Shown here: positions 1 through 6,900 of the stretch, piece by piece | Layout: every line of letters begins with the position of its first letter | Position numbering within the stretch: position 1 is the stretch's first letter | Assembly: GCA_946480245.1 (NCBI GenBank) | Contig: CAMLIZ010000122.1 | Span: 1 to 13,882, forward strand | DNA from: an uncultured Pseudomonadota bacterium | GTDB lineage: Bacteria; Pseudomonadota; Gammaproteobacteria; Burkholderiales; Burkholderiaceae | Reading direction: 5' to 3' | DNA: 13,882 nt | Program-made: the position numbers and the translations under genes | Notes under the pieces: model-generated | Database searches by the model: none | Seen by the model: only the letters and a program-made list of their open reading frames with translations | Told to the model about the DNA's origin: nothing

Positions 1-91
1 GCCGCCTCAACGGCGTTCAGACTCTACCGTGCTGGTCTGGTTTAAACATACAAGCACTACCGGCGCGGCGGACACCGCTGGTCGCGCGAGA

Positions 92-490
92 TCAGAAGTA
101 CAGCGACTCCATCGTCTTGCCGTTCACCTGCATGTCGCACTTGTCGCCCGCCTTGTTGTGGGCGGCCTGCACCGCGCCCGCCACGATGCCCATCACGCCG
201 CCTCGGCTGCCGAGCACCGACCCGAAATAGCACTCGCTGCGCAGCTGCAGACCGTGGTACTCGGCGTTGAGGTTCAGCGTGGGCGTGTACGGCGGGAAGG
301 TGCCGTTCATCACCGGGTCGCCGTTCACCGTGAGGGTAAGCGCGGTGCGCGCGGTGTCGTAGGTGCCCCCGAAGACCAGCTTCTGGCCGGCCACTTCCAC
401 GGTCTTGTTTTGCGCCACTTTGGGCGGGGTGGCGCAGCCGGCGAGGAAGGCCGCGGCCAACGCCGCACACAGGGAGAGGGATCGACGCAT
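92..490 (-). CDS. Small outer-membrane-type lipoprotein, unknown function
   Basis: A 132-residue protein starting at the ATG at 490. The start is supported by an AAAGGA ribosome binding site just upstream and because it gives a textbook lipoprotein signal peptide: two arginines after Met1, a hydrophobic stretch, and a lipobox LAGC with the lipidated Cys at residue 19. Longer in-frame extensions to 676 would bury this signal and are rejected. The mature part is a polar, beta-rich sequence (T-L-T-V-N-G-D-P-V-M-N-G type) with two further cysteines that could form a disulfide, and a Gly/Ala-rich stretch in its last third. It ends in SLYF. I do not recognise the family. Residues +2 and +3 after the Cys are Ala and Thr, not Asp, so by the usual Lol rule it would go to the outer membrane. 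It lies about 450 bases beyond the membrane-protein gene, and nothing links it functionally to the RHS genes. Confidence 0.85.
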   Translation of the reverse strand: MRRSLSLCAALAAAFLAGCATPPKVAQNKTVEVAGQKLVFGGTYDTARTALTLTVNGDPVMNGTFPPYTPTLNLNAEYHGLQLRSECYFGSVLGSRGGVMGIVAGAVQAAHNKAGDKCDMQVNGKTMESLYF

Positions 491-563
491 CAATGGTCCT
501 TTTCTTTTGAAATGAATGAGAAGAAATGAAGCCGGACACCCAGGCGCGAGCGGCGTCGCTCCA

Positions 564-737
564 TTAAGCCGGGTCGCTGAAAGCAGAGGCGGGCACGGAC
601 ACGGACACGGCGGAAGAATTCTGAGGCGTTGTCGACGAGTCGCTCCCGTCCCCGCCCGCACCATCGCTGCCCCCAACTCCGCTGCCGGACACCGCCGTTG
701 GTGCCACCAAAAGGGCCGGCGCCACCTTTGCGCGCAT
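564..737 (-). CDS. Doubtful small Ser/Gly/Ala-rich ORF
   Basis: From an ATG at 737 this frame encodes 57 residues. A hydrophobic Ala/Val/Pro N-terminus (VAPALLVAPTAVSG) is followed by a low-complexity Gly/Ser/Asp region and a Ser/Val/Pro tail, ending at TAA. Purine-rich GGGAG and AAGG stretches precede the start. Third positions are GC-rich, as in real genes here, but the short length and low complexity make chance likely. The frame can be extended to a TTG at 794. No family is recognised. It could be a small exported protein, the decayed end of a larger gene, or no gene at all. Confidence 0.25.
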   Translation of the reverse strand: MRAKVAPALLVAPTAVSGSGVGGSDGAGGDGSDSSTTPQNSSAVSVSVPASAFSDPA

Positions 738-876
738 CACCTTCGTTGCTCCCTTGTCCACGGCTTTTTTGCGAAGGCGTGACGCTACGCACAAGGCCGC
801 GGAACGTCAATCTTCAAACAAGGGGGCGTGGGCGCCAATCCGTGCGCCACGCTGGCGGGGGACTCTTTCGCACGGC

Positions 877-891
877 GGGAAGCCGCTTCCC
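877..891. other. Perfect short inverted repeat, weak terminator candidate
   Basis: A 6-bp stem (GGGAAG/CTTCCC) with a CCG loop lies about 50 bases beyond the stop of the membrane-protein gene (941 on the minus strand). On the minus strand it is not followed by a U-run; on the plus strand it is followed by TTCTT. It could attenuate or end the long minus-strand transcript, but a rho-independent terminator is not demonstrated. Confidence 0.25.
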
Positions 892-940
892 TTCTTCGAC
901 CGAAAGAACCTCGTCAGGTCGCGCGAGCGCAGCCTTTGGC

Positions 941-1837
941 TCAGAGGAGCTTGCCGGTGGCGAGGTACACGTTGGCCAGGGCTGCGGCCAACATGACGAA
1001 GAGAACCACGCGCCACGCGCTCGACAGATGGGCCCAGCGCGTGATCCGGTCGCTGCCGTGCTCGCGCTGGAGCCGCTCCACGTCCATCGGGAACAGCACC
1101 AGGCCCAGACCCATCACCGCAAAGGCCGGCAGCAGGAACAGTCCGGCCCTCAGCACGTGCGCCTGCTGGGCGGGGTGCATCCAGTGCCAGGCGACGAGCG
1201 TCGTGCACAGAGCGCACACGGCCGCACCGATCGCTCGCTGTCCCCACATGCTCCGGACCATGGGGCCGCCAGCGGGGCGCTGCGCGCGCGCCACCGGTTG
1301 CTCGACCGGATCGTCGCCCTGCCCCGCGCCCTCGTAGTCGGGCCCCGCGAGAAAGACGTCCCACGCCTTGCCGTCGGCATCGGCCGGCAAGGGGAAGTGC
1401 TTGCGGTACCGTTCCGACACCTCCTGGCCCACGACCTTCAACATCGCCCGCAGTTCCTCGGCCCACTCGGGGCCATCGGCCACCATGCTGCCGATGTCCC
1501 AGGTATCCAGCACCACGAAGCGCTGCCCGGTGGCGGCCAGGTCTTCGGACAGCGCGTGGATCAGCCATCCGACGCGCCGGCCGAAAGCGGCGACCAGGTC
1601 GGGGCGGCGCGCCTGCAATCGCGCCAAGGCTTCGTCGGTGCCGCAAACGCAGTACGGCCACACATCGCCTTCACCGTCGCGGTCGCACATCCGCAGGTCG
1701 GCTTCGTCGAACAGGGCCAGCCATAGCATCGGCAAGTGGTAGGAGGCGACCCATTCGCGGCGCGAGATGCGATCGTCCCGCCCCGACAATTTGGGCTGCG
1801 GGTCGTCGAGGGTATAGAGGAGGGCCTGGTTGCTCAT
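941..1837 (-). CDS. Membrane protein with soluble N-terminal domain and three C-terminal TM helices
   Basis: A 298-residue protein from the ATG at 1837, which overlaps the TGA of the preceding small gene (ATGA), implying translational coupling. A frame extension to 2008 exists but lies within that upstream gene and is rejected. The N-terminal ~200 residues are soluble and acidic, begin MSNQALLYTLDD, and contain VLDTWDIGSM near the middle. From memory, small proteins starting M-[AS]-N-x-x-x-L-Y occur in other toxin/immunity loci, but I cannot assign this one to a family. A Pro/Ala/Gln linker then leads to three hydrophobic helices: the AIGAAVCALCTTLVAW region, the VLRAGLFLLPAFAVMGLGL region, and the final WRVVLFVMLAAALANVYL region. 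The topology suggests an inner-membrane protein with a large soluble domain. Its place at the end of a toxin/immunity series makes an accessory or immunity role plausible but unproven. Confidence 0.8.
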   Translation of the reverse strand: MSNQALLYTLDDPQPKLSGRDDRISRREWVASYHLPMLWLALFDEADLRMCDRDGEGDVWPYCVCGTDEALARLQARRPDLVAAFGRRVGWLIHALSEDLAATGQRFVVLDTWDIGSMVADGPEWAEELRAMLKVVGQEVSERYRKHFPLPADADGKAWDVFLAGPDYEGAGQGDDPVEQPVARAQRPAGGPMVRSMWGQRAIGAAVCALCTTLVAWHWMHPAQQAHVLRAGLFLLPAFAVMGLGLVLFPMDVERLQREHGSDRITRWAHLSSAWRVVLFVMLAAALANVYLATGKLL

Positions 1838-2037
1838 TGCAGGTTCCACATCTGCAGACGCCCGAATGTCGCGCGCTCTGCCAGGTACTCGGCGCCGGGC
1901 GCAGTCTGGACCTTGCGTTCGATGTACCTGCACACCGACACCGGTACTCGCGGCGTGAGGCTCTGGCAAGTCGGCTCTGCGCCCACTGCCCTTTTGATCG
2001 CATGCCACAACGCCACCGTACCGCCCGCCGTTTGCAT
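1834..2037 (-). CDS. Small unknown protein (intact copy of a duplicated gene)
   Basis: A 67-residue protein starting at ATG 2037, which overlaps the TGA ending the truncated upstream frame (TGATG). A GTG at 2040 would add one residue. Its own stop overlaps the next start (ATGA), so it sits between two coupled genes. No independent ribosome binding site is obvious. Visible features are the segment ALWHAIKRAVG, a central VPVSVCRYIERKVQTAP, and a Tyr-Leu-Ala-Glu stretch near the C-terminus. A second, damaged copy lies at 2255-2414 with ALWNAFKKAVG and ISVCRYVERNKVQTAP, so the family is duplicated in tandem here. The shared part matches codon for codon except for one extra Asn codon in the other copy. 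No known domain is recognised, and the function is unknown. Confidence 0.6.
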   Translation of the reverse strand: MQTAGGTVALWHAIKRAVGAEPTCQSLTPRVPVSVCRYIERKVQTAPGAEYLAERATFGRLQMWNLQ

Positions 2038-2097
2038 CACACGGCGGTTAGCTCGCGGCGCACGCGGTCCATCACACCTTGCAGCAAATCGTCCTTC
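1871..2097 (-). repeat. Diverged direct repeat, copy 1 (end of large gene plus small gene)
   Basis: This unit, read on the minus strand, contains the last codons of the 320-residue gene family followed by the small-gene family. The same order recurs at 2241-2475. Both nucleotide and amino-acid similarity are visible by eye. The distance from the large-gene stop to the shared Leu-Trp codons differs by 5 nt between copies. This copy keeps the TGATG coupling between the two frames. Boundaries are approximate. Confidence 0.6.
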
Positions 2098-2198
2098 AAT
2101 GCCAATCCGATCGCTTCAGCACGTTCGTCCGCCGCCAGCGAAACCACCGGCGGCGAAAAAAGGACGGGGACCCCGCCCCCCGAACCGACCAACGCTGT
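2037..2198 (-). pseudogene. Truncated 3' remnant of a second copy of the 320-residue gene
   Basis: An open frame of 53 codons ending at TGA 2037-2039. Its last 19 residues (KDDLLQGVMDRVRRELTAV) match the end of the 320-residue protein (EDDLLQGVMDQVRREWPTV). A Pro-Pro-Val upstream also matches, with a longer intervening segment. The rest of the gene is absent. A well-placed AGGAG precedes an ATG at 2202, but that ATG is in another frame, and runs of six G and six T lie just after it, so a frameshift may have separated a start from this frame. I read it as a decayed duplicate. A short coupled leader ORF from a TTG at 2192 is a weaker alternative. Confidence 0.55.
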
Positions 2199-2240
2199 TC
2201 ATCGCGCAACTCCTGCCGGGCGGCAGCCAGCGCCCGCTCC

Positions 2241-2475
2241 GCTCGCTTTGCCAGCTACTCCGCGGCCGGCGCGGTTTGCACCTTGTTGCGTTCGACGTAC
2301 CGGCACACCGAGATCGGTATGCGCGGCGCCAACGGCTCGCGTGTCGGCGAGAGGCCTACTGCCTTCTTGAACGCATTCCACAAGGCAACCGCCTCTCGCC
2401 GCTCATCTTTCGCTTCACACGGTGGGCCACTCGCGGCGCACTTGGTCCATCACGCCCTGCAGCAGGTCGTCTTCG
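2241..2475 (-). repeat. Diverged direct repeat, copy 2
   Basis: Second unit of the duplication described at 1871-2097. It contains the true 3' end of the intact 320-residue gene and a damaged copy of the small gene. Relative to copy 1 it has one extra in-frame codon (Asn) and 5 extra bases at the junction of the two genes, which put the small frame out of coupling. Boundaries are approximate. Confidence 0.6.
2255..2414 (-). pseudogene. Damaged copy of the small 67-residue gene
   Basis: Directly after the stop of the 320-residue gene, this frame reads EAVALWNAFKKAVG and later PISVCRYVERNKVQTAPAAE, clearly paralogous to the intact small protein at 1834-2037. It then meets a TAG at 2255-2257 exactly where the intact copy has TAC (Tyr). 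After the TAG the frame stays open for a plausible helical tail (LAKRAERALAAARQELRDE). No ATG or GTG lies at the expected start; the only nearby start-like codon is a TTG at 2383. The lost start and the premature stop suggest a pseudogene, although a 42-residue product from the TTG cannot be excluded. Confidence 0.55.
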
Positions 2476-3377
2476 TAGAAAGGCATCACCGGCGGCAATA
2501 CGCCGAGCGGGGTATGCAATAGCGGATGGTCGAACTCTTCCGGCCTCGGATTGGCGAGCCCGCGCCGCTCGCGAAGGCGCAGTACCGACAGCACTTCGAA
2601 CGGCACATACCATTCATCTATCCGCGGCAGGTCGTGCCATTCTTTGGCGCTGTCCACCTTCGCCTCCCGTGCGTGGCGCTCGCAGACGGCGAGCAGCAAT
2701 GGAACCAGGGTCGAAGCCTCAGGCTGCTGCCAGCGTGCGATGAGTTCCTCAAAGACGGGCTCGTCGAACGCACATCGGGGAGACGCGCGCTCGGGCCACC
2801 CCCGGTCGTCCGACACCAGCCTGACGACGAAGTGATCGGTCCGCCGGTGCGCCACGTCATCACCGTCGAAGAAGCCTTCGATGTCCAGCGTGGCCCGGCA
2901 ACGACGCACCAACTCGAACGCCTGGTCGAACCAGCCGAGGTTCAGTGCGTTCGCGGCATTGAAGACAGCACCATGGAAGGAGGCGAGCGGCATGTACTGC
3001 GGCCGCCTTCCGTTCCGGTAGTCGTCGTCGTACACCCGGTGTTGAGTGAAAAGCTCCAGGCGCACACCCCAATAGCCATATGCGGTGGCTCGACTCCAGG
3101 AGTCGAGCCAGTCCTTCTCACCCGACAGCGCTCCTTGTATGGCTTGCCAACGAAGCGCATTGGAAACGCCGGTGAGATCGCCCGCGGCATTGGCGGCGTT
3201 GTACGGCTGGCCCTCGAATTCCGGGGAATACCTGAAGTCGAAACTGCCTTCTCGGGAAAAGCGCTGAAGTCGAGGCAGGTCCTCGGTCTCCCAGTTCTCG
3301 ACTCCTAAAACGAAGGATTTCAGGTAAGCCTTCACCCCCGGAAAGGAGGACTTGCTGGAAGGACGTATGGAGGTCAT
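2415..3377 (-). CDS. Unknown 320-residue protein, candidate orphan immunity protein
   Basis: A 320-residue soluble protein with no signal peptide or membrane segment, from ATG 3377 (a weak GGGGAT purine stretch lies upstream). It is rich in Trp, Arg and acidic residues and looks mostly helical. Landmarks are AYGYWGVRLELF around residue 98, FHGAVFNAANALNLGWFDQAF around residues 133-153, and a C-terminal block with YVPFEVLSVLRLRERRGL and HPLLHTPLGVLPP before DDLLQGVMD. I do not recognise the family. Size, lack of targeting signals and its place two genes after a toxin fit the large helical immunity proteins of polymorphic-toxin loci. It lies 151 bases after the candidate TNT immunity gene, with no matching toxin between, so if it is an immunity gene it is probably an orphan. 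Its 3' end is duplicated at 2037-2198. Confidence 0.75.
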   Translation of the reverse strand: MTSIRPSSKSSFPGVKAYLKSFVLGVENWETEDLPRLQRFSREGSFDFRYSPEFEGQPYNAANAAGDLTGVSNALRWQAIQGALSGEKDWLDSWSRATAYGYWGVRLELFTQHRVYDDDYRNGRRPQYMPLASFHGAVFNAANALNLGWFDQAFELVRRCRATLDIEGFFDGDDVAHRRTDHFVVRLVSDDRGWPERASPRCAFDEPVFEELIARWQQPEASTLVPLLLAVCERHAREAKVDSAKEWHDLPRIDEWYVPFEVLSVLRLRERRGLANPRPEEFDHPLLHTPLGVLPPVMPFYEDDLLQGVMDQVRREWPTV

Positions 3378-3407
3378 CGTTCTCTATCCCCGACAACGCT
3401 CTGCATG

Positions 3408-3528
3408 CTATGAAGGGAAGAGTTCGGCGATCGGCTGGCCAGCGGTGTGCAGGTTGCGCATGGGGTATGCCTCGGCGTTCGATCGGAAGGTGGTTCGCAT
3501 GATGGCGCGGGCTTCGTTCTCCCAAGGC
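3408..3528 (-). pseudogene. Possible C-terminal gene remnant in the immunity-gene spacer
   Basis: Between the 144-residue gene (stop at 3529) and the 320-residue gene lies a frame with gene-like, strongly GC-rich third positions, reading WENEARAIMRTTFRSNAEA and then AYPMRNLHTAGQPIAELFPS before TAG at 3408-3410. An ATG at 3500 would give a 30-residue peptide, but it reads better as the last ~35 codons of a lost protein. The same frame upstream runs through the 144-residue gene, where it is only a shadow. It may be the tail of a displaced immunity gene or toxin cassette. The family is unknown. Confidence 0.35.
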
Positions 3529-3963
3529 TCACACGACGGGCCGCCTCCCCCACAGTCGCTTTTGCTCTTCGACCAGATCGTGAACGATGAATCGCAACAT
3601 CTCATCCTCAGAGGGGAAGCGCCAAAGTTCGTACGGGCTCGAACGCCTTTCGGTGTCCACGCGGCGACCACAGCTCCAGCGCCCTTCATGCGGCGGGAGA
3701 ATGAAGAATCGCCAGTCCCAGCTGACCTTCTCGGGGTCGTCTGGTAACGACTGGATCCGATGCACGACTCTGGCATCCCAACCATGTTGTCTGACGTACT
3801 CGGCGACGTCGTCCTCGCTGACCGAGAAGACTTGGTCATAGGGGACGTCACTCAGGCCTTGACCCGCGCGCAACTTCGACTTGGCCCATGGATCCTGCCC
3901 GACGAAAAAATAGGACAGGATGGCCTTGATCTGCGATCGTTCATCCGGATTCCAACGAGTCAC
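3529..3963 (-). CDS. Candidate immunity protein for the TNT-type RHS1 toxin
   Basis: A 144-residue cytoplasmic-looking protein. The start is GTG at 3963, which overlaps the RHS1 stop as GTGA. GGAGG lies 9 bases upstream, inside the RHS1 coding end, and strongly supports this start. There is no signal peptide or membrane helix. The sequence is rich in Trp, Asp and Arg, with WDWRFFILPPHEGRW in the centre and PSEDEMLRFIVHDLVEEQKR near the C-terminus. In polymorphic-toxin loci the gene directly after the toxin usually encodes its cognate immunity protein. The TNT toxin consumes cytoplasmic NAD(P)+, and a non-exported protein fits neutralisation in that compartment. I cannot match it to the mycobacterial antitoxin IFT or another named immunity family from sequence alone. 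Confidence 0.75.
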   Translation of the reverse strand: MTRWNPDERSQIKAILSYFFVGQDPWAKSKLRAGQGLSDVPYDQVFSVSEDDVAEYVRQHGWDARVVHRIQSLPDDPEKVSWDWRFFILPPHEGRWSCGRRVDTERRSSPYELWRFPSEDEMLRFIVHDLVEEQKRLWGRRPVV

Positions 3964-6900
3964 GGCAGTATTCCTCCGATCGGTGTTAGGCGGTCCAGGT
4001 ACCCACCCACCTTGACCAGCCAGGCAATGCCGCCGCCAGGATAGGAGCGAATGGCGCTTACCGTCGTGCCATTGTCGGCCGCCACCTTCGCCCAGTCGAT
4101 CAGGTACTGTGTTCCACCGCCAGGCTGGTCGAACGCCGGAGCGATTCGGCCTGACTGGACCGGCAACGGCTTCTTCACGCGATAGACGTAGTAGGGCTCC
4201 TTCAGGGACGAGGGGGCCAACGCTCTCATCTCGAAGGGTGTCCCCTCTGGGGATAGGAAGGAGCCGGTCTCGCCGCCAAAACGGTCGATCAGCGTGTCCT
4301 TGGGCAAGGTCCCGCTCACCCTCGCGCCAGCAAAGCCATCGTCTGGCGGCCAGTCCCAGTCGCCGTTGGGCTTCTTGTATTTGGCGTCGGGCCCATAGTG
4401 GGCCTTGGTCGTGTCGGGCCTGACGATCTTGGTGACCGGGGGCGTGGCGGGCTTCTTGATTTGCCGCTTGCCGAACTCCACAAGTGATTTGATCCCCTCC
4501 GCGATACGCGTTAACCCACCGCTCTTGGCGATGCCCCAGGTCCCCGCCAAGCCGCTGGCCAGTTCACCCGTGCCGGTCACGAAGCCCTTCGACAACCGCT
4601 GCGCCGCGGCCGTCAAGTCGGCGTCGCACCGGGCGGCCTTCACGTCCGAATTGAGCGAGACAAAGACCTTGACGAGGTCGATCACTCCCGCACCCGCATA
4701 CCAGATGCCCATCCCGAGCAGCGCCAGGTCGGCCACCCACCCCACCGGCGTGAACTGTGACCCCGCCCAGATTGCGAAGATGCCGCCCATCACCGCGAGG
4801 TTGGCGGGTTGCACCAGTTCCAACAGCGCATTGCCAATCTCGCTCGGCAACATCGGCACCGCCCGGGTGATGATCTCCTTCAGCTTGTCTTCGTAGGTCG
4901 CCTTGCTCCAGTCCTTGGGCTGCAGCCCCAGAGGATCCACATACCGGTGCGGCCGCCCGAGTGCGAACTGGTACAGGTCCGGCCCTACTGCCAAGCCCAT
5001 CGGATCGGGGCTGATGTAGCGGCCGCGCCGCGCGTCGAGATAGCGGTGGATGTTGTAGTGCAGCCCCGTCTCGGCATCGAAGTACTGGTTCGACGCCCGC
5101 AGCGGCATCTCGACCGTGGACGCAGGCGCCACACGCGTGAGGCCGTTCGCGCCCACGCTGGCCTGCCATACCACCGTGCGGTCCTTATCGGTCACCGCGA
5201 TGGGCGCGAACCGGTGGTCGGTGTGGATCGCGAGGATCGCGCGGCCTTGCAGCATCGCCACCGGCCGTTCGTCGAGGTAGACGTATTCGCGCGTCACGCG
5301 CCCCGAGGCATCGGCCTCGGCACTGAGTTGGCTGCCTTCGTAGAAGAAGTAGGTGATCTTCCGGCCCTGGGCGCCGTACGCGACCTTGGCGATGCGCTCT
5401 CCGAACAGGTTGTAGCGGTAGCGTGCGACCGCGCGCTCGGGCTGGCCGTCGGCGGCCTTGGCGCGCACCTCCACCAGGCGGTCCATCCCGTCCCACACGT
5501 AGCGCCGCTGCGCGTCCTCCACCAGGCGGCCGCGCTCGTCGTAGCGCTGCTGCGCCGATTCCAGCAGCGGCAGTTCCTCCGCACGGCCTGTCGGCAACGG
5601 CGCAGCGCCCACTTGCGACAGGTGAAACGAGGCCTGCTGCATCCACGGCAGCTGCCCTTCCGCGGCCGCGCGTCCGCCGGCGCGCACCGCCGCGTACGCG
5701 GGCTGGGGCTCCGCCGCATCGCGCCGCCAGCGCAGCTCGCTGTACGCGGCCGCGCGGCTGCCCACGCTGACCAGCTGACCGTCCACATCCAGCAGGCGCC
5801 GGTGCACGAGCCCGTTGCCATAGGTGAAGCCGCGGTCCTCGAAGTTTTCTTCCGCGGTGTTCAGGCCGGTGACGATCGGCGCGTCGAGCAGGCCGTCGAG
5901 CGAGATGCCGGCCAGCAGGCCCGGCTTCGGGTGCTGCGTGCCGTTGTAGTGGTACGCGAGCCGCTGGTCGTCCGGCAGGGTGCGGCTCACCATGCGGCCC
6001 GCCGCGTCGAAGGCATAGCGCACGGTGAGGGTCTTGCCGTCGACCACCTGCACATGGGCCACCAGGCGCGCCAGCGCGTCGTATTCGAAGCGCTCCTCGC
6101 CTTCCTTGTAGCGCACGCGTCCCGGCCGGTTCGCCTTCGCCCATTCGATGCGCGCGTCTTCACCATCGGCCACGACATGCACCGCGCGGCCCGCAGGGTC
6201 GCGCTCGATGCGCACCCGGCCGCCGTCGGCCGCCACGCGCTCGGTCAGCTGGCCCGCCACGTCGTAGCGGTACAGCGTGCGCCCGGTGTCCGGGCTGTGC
6301 TGCACCACCAGCCGGCCGAAGTCGTCGTAGCGGTACTCCGTGGGACGCCCCTTGGCGTCGAGCGCGAGGCGTGCGGCCTGCACGTCGCCAGGCATCGCCG
6401 GCACGCGGGTCAGCGCCACGTCCACCTCCGCCGGCAGCGGCGGCATCGCCTCGGGCGACGCTGGCATCGGGAGGGGCTCGGTCGACGTGGCCGGCAGCGC
6501 GGCCCGGCGCTGGCTCAAGCTGCCATCGGGATTGAGCAGCCGCATCTGGCGTGCGACCTCGCCGTCGTAGTCCCACACGATGCGGCGGCCCTGCGGATCG
6601 CGCACTTCGGCGATGCGGCCGGCAGCGTCATGCTGCAGAACTAGGTCCTGCCCTAGCGCATCGTGAATGCCGGCCAGCTGGCCCATCGCGTCGTAGCGCA
6701 GCTGCAGCAGCACGCCGCCGCGGTCGAAGCGTGTGATGTGGCCGGCGGTGTCGTAGCCGATGCGCTCCGGCACGCCGTCCACGCCCACGCGCAATGCGAC
6801 GCGACCGGCCTCGTCGTGTTCGAAGCGCGCCCGCAGCGCCGCCGGGTACATCACCTTGCTCACCTGCAGGCCTTCGGCATCCCACTCGATACGGGTGATG

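Larger units (their letters stand above)
491..940. other. Intergenic stretch with stem-loops and one doubtful ORF
   Basis: The 450 bases between the lipoprotein gene and the membrane-protein gene hold no convincing gene on either strand, apart from a doubtful small ORF at 564-737. Two inverted repeats are visible: 826-852 (GCGTGG... with ...GCCACGC, one-base bulge) and 877-891 (GGGAAG-CCG-CTTCCC, perfect). The lipoprotein promoter should lie near 491-560, but I see no clear -35/-10 pair. Confidence 0.5.

Noticed and set aside
29..529. 166-residue plus-strand ORF
   Set aside because: Antisense shadow of the lipoprotein gene; Arg/His/Ala-rich low-information sequence typical of GC-rich reverse frames.
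826..852. GC-rich inverted repeat as a terminator
   Set aside because: The stem is strong but has no U-run on either side, so a rho-independent terminator cannot be claimed.
4809..6644. 611-residue plus-strand ORF
   Set aside because: Also an antisense shadow of RHS1, with the same biased composition and no plausible start context.
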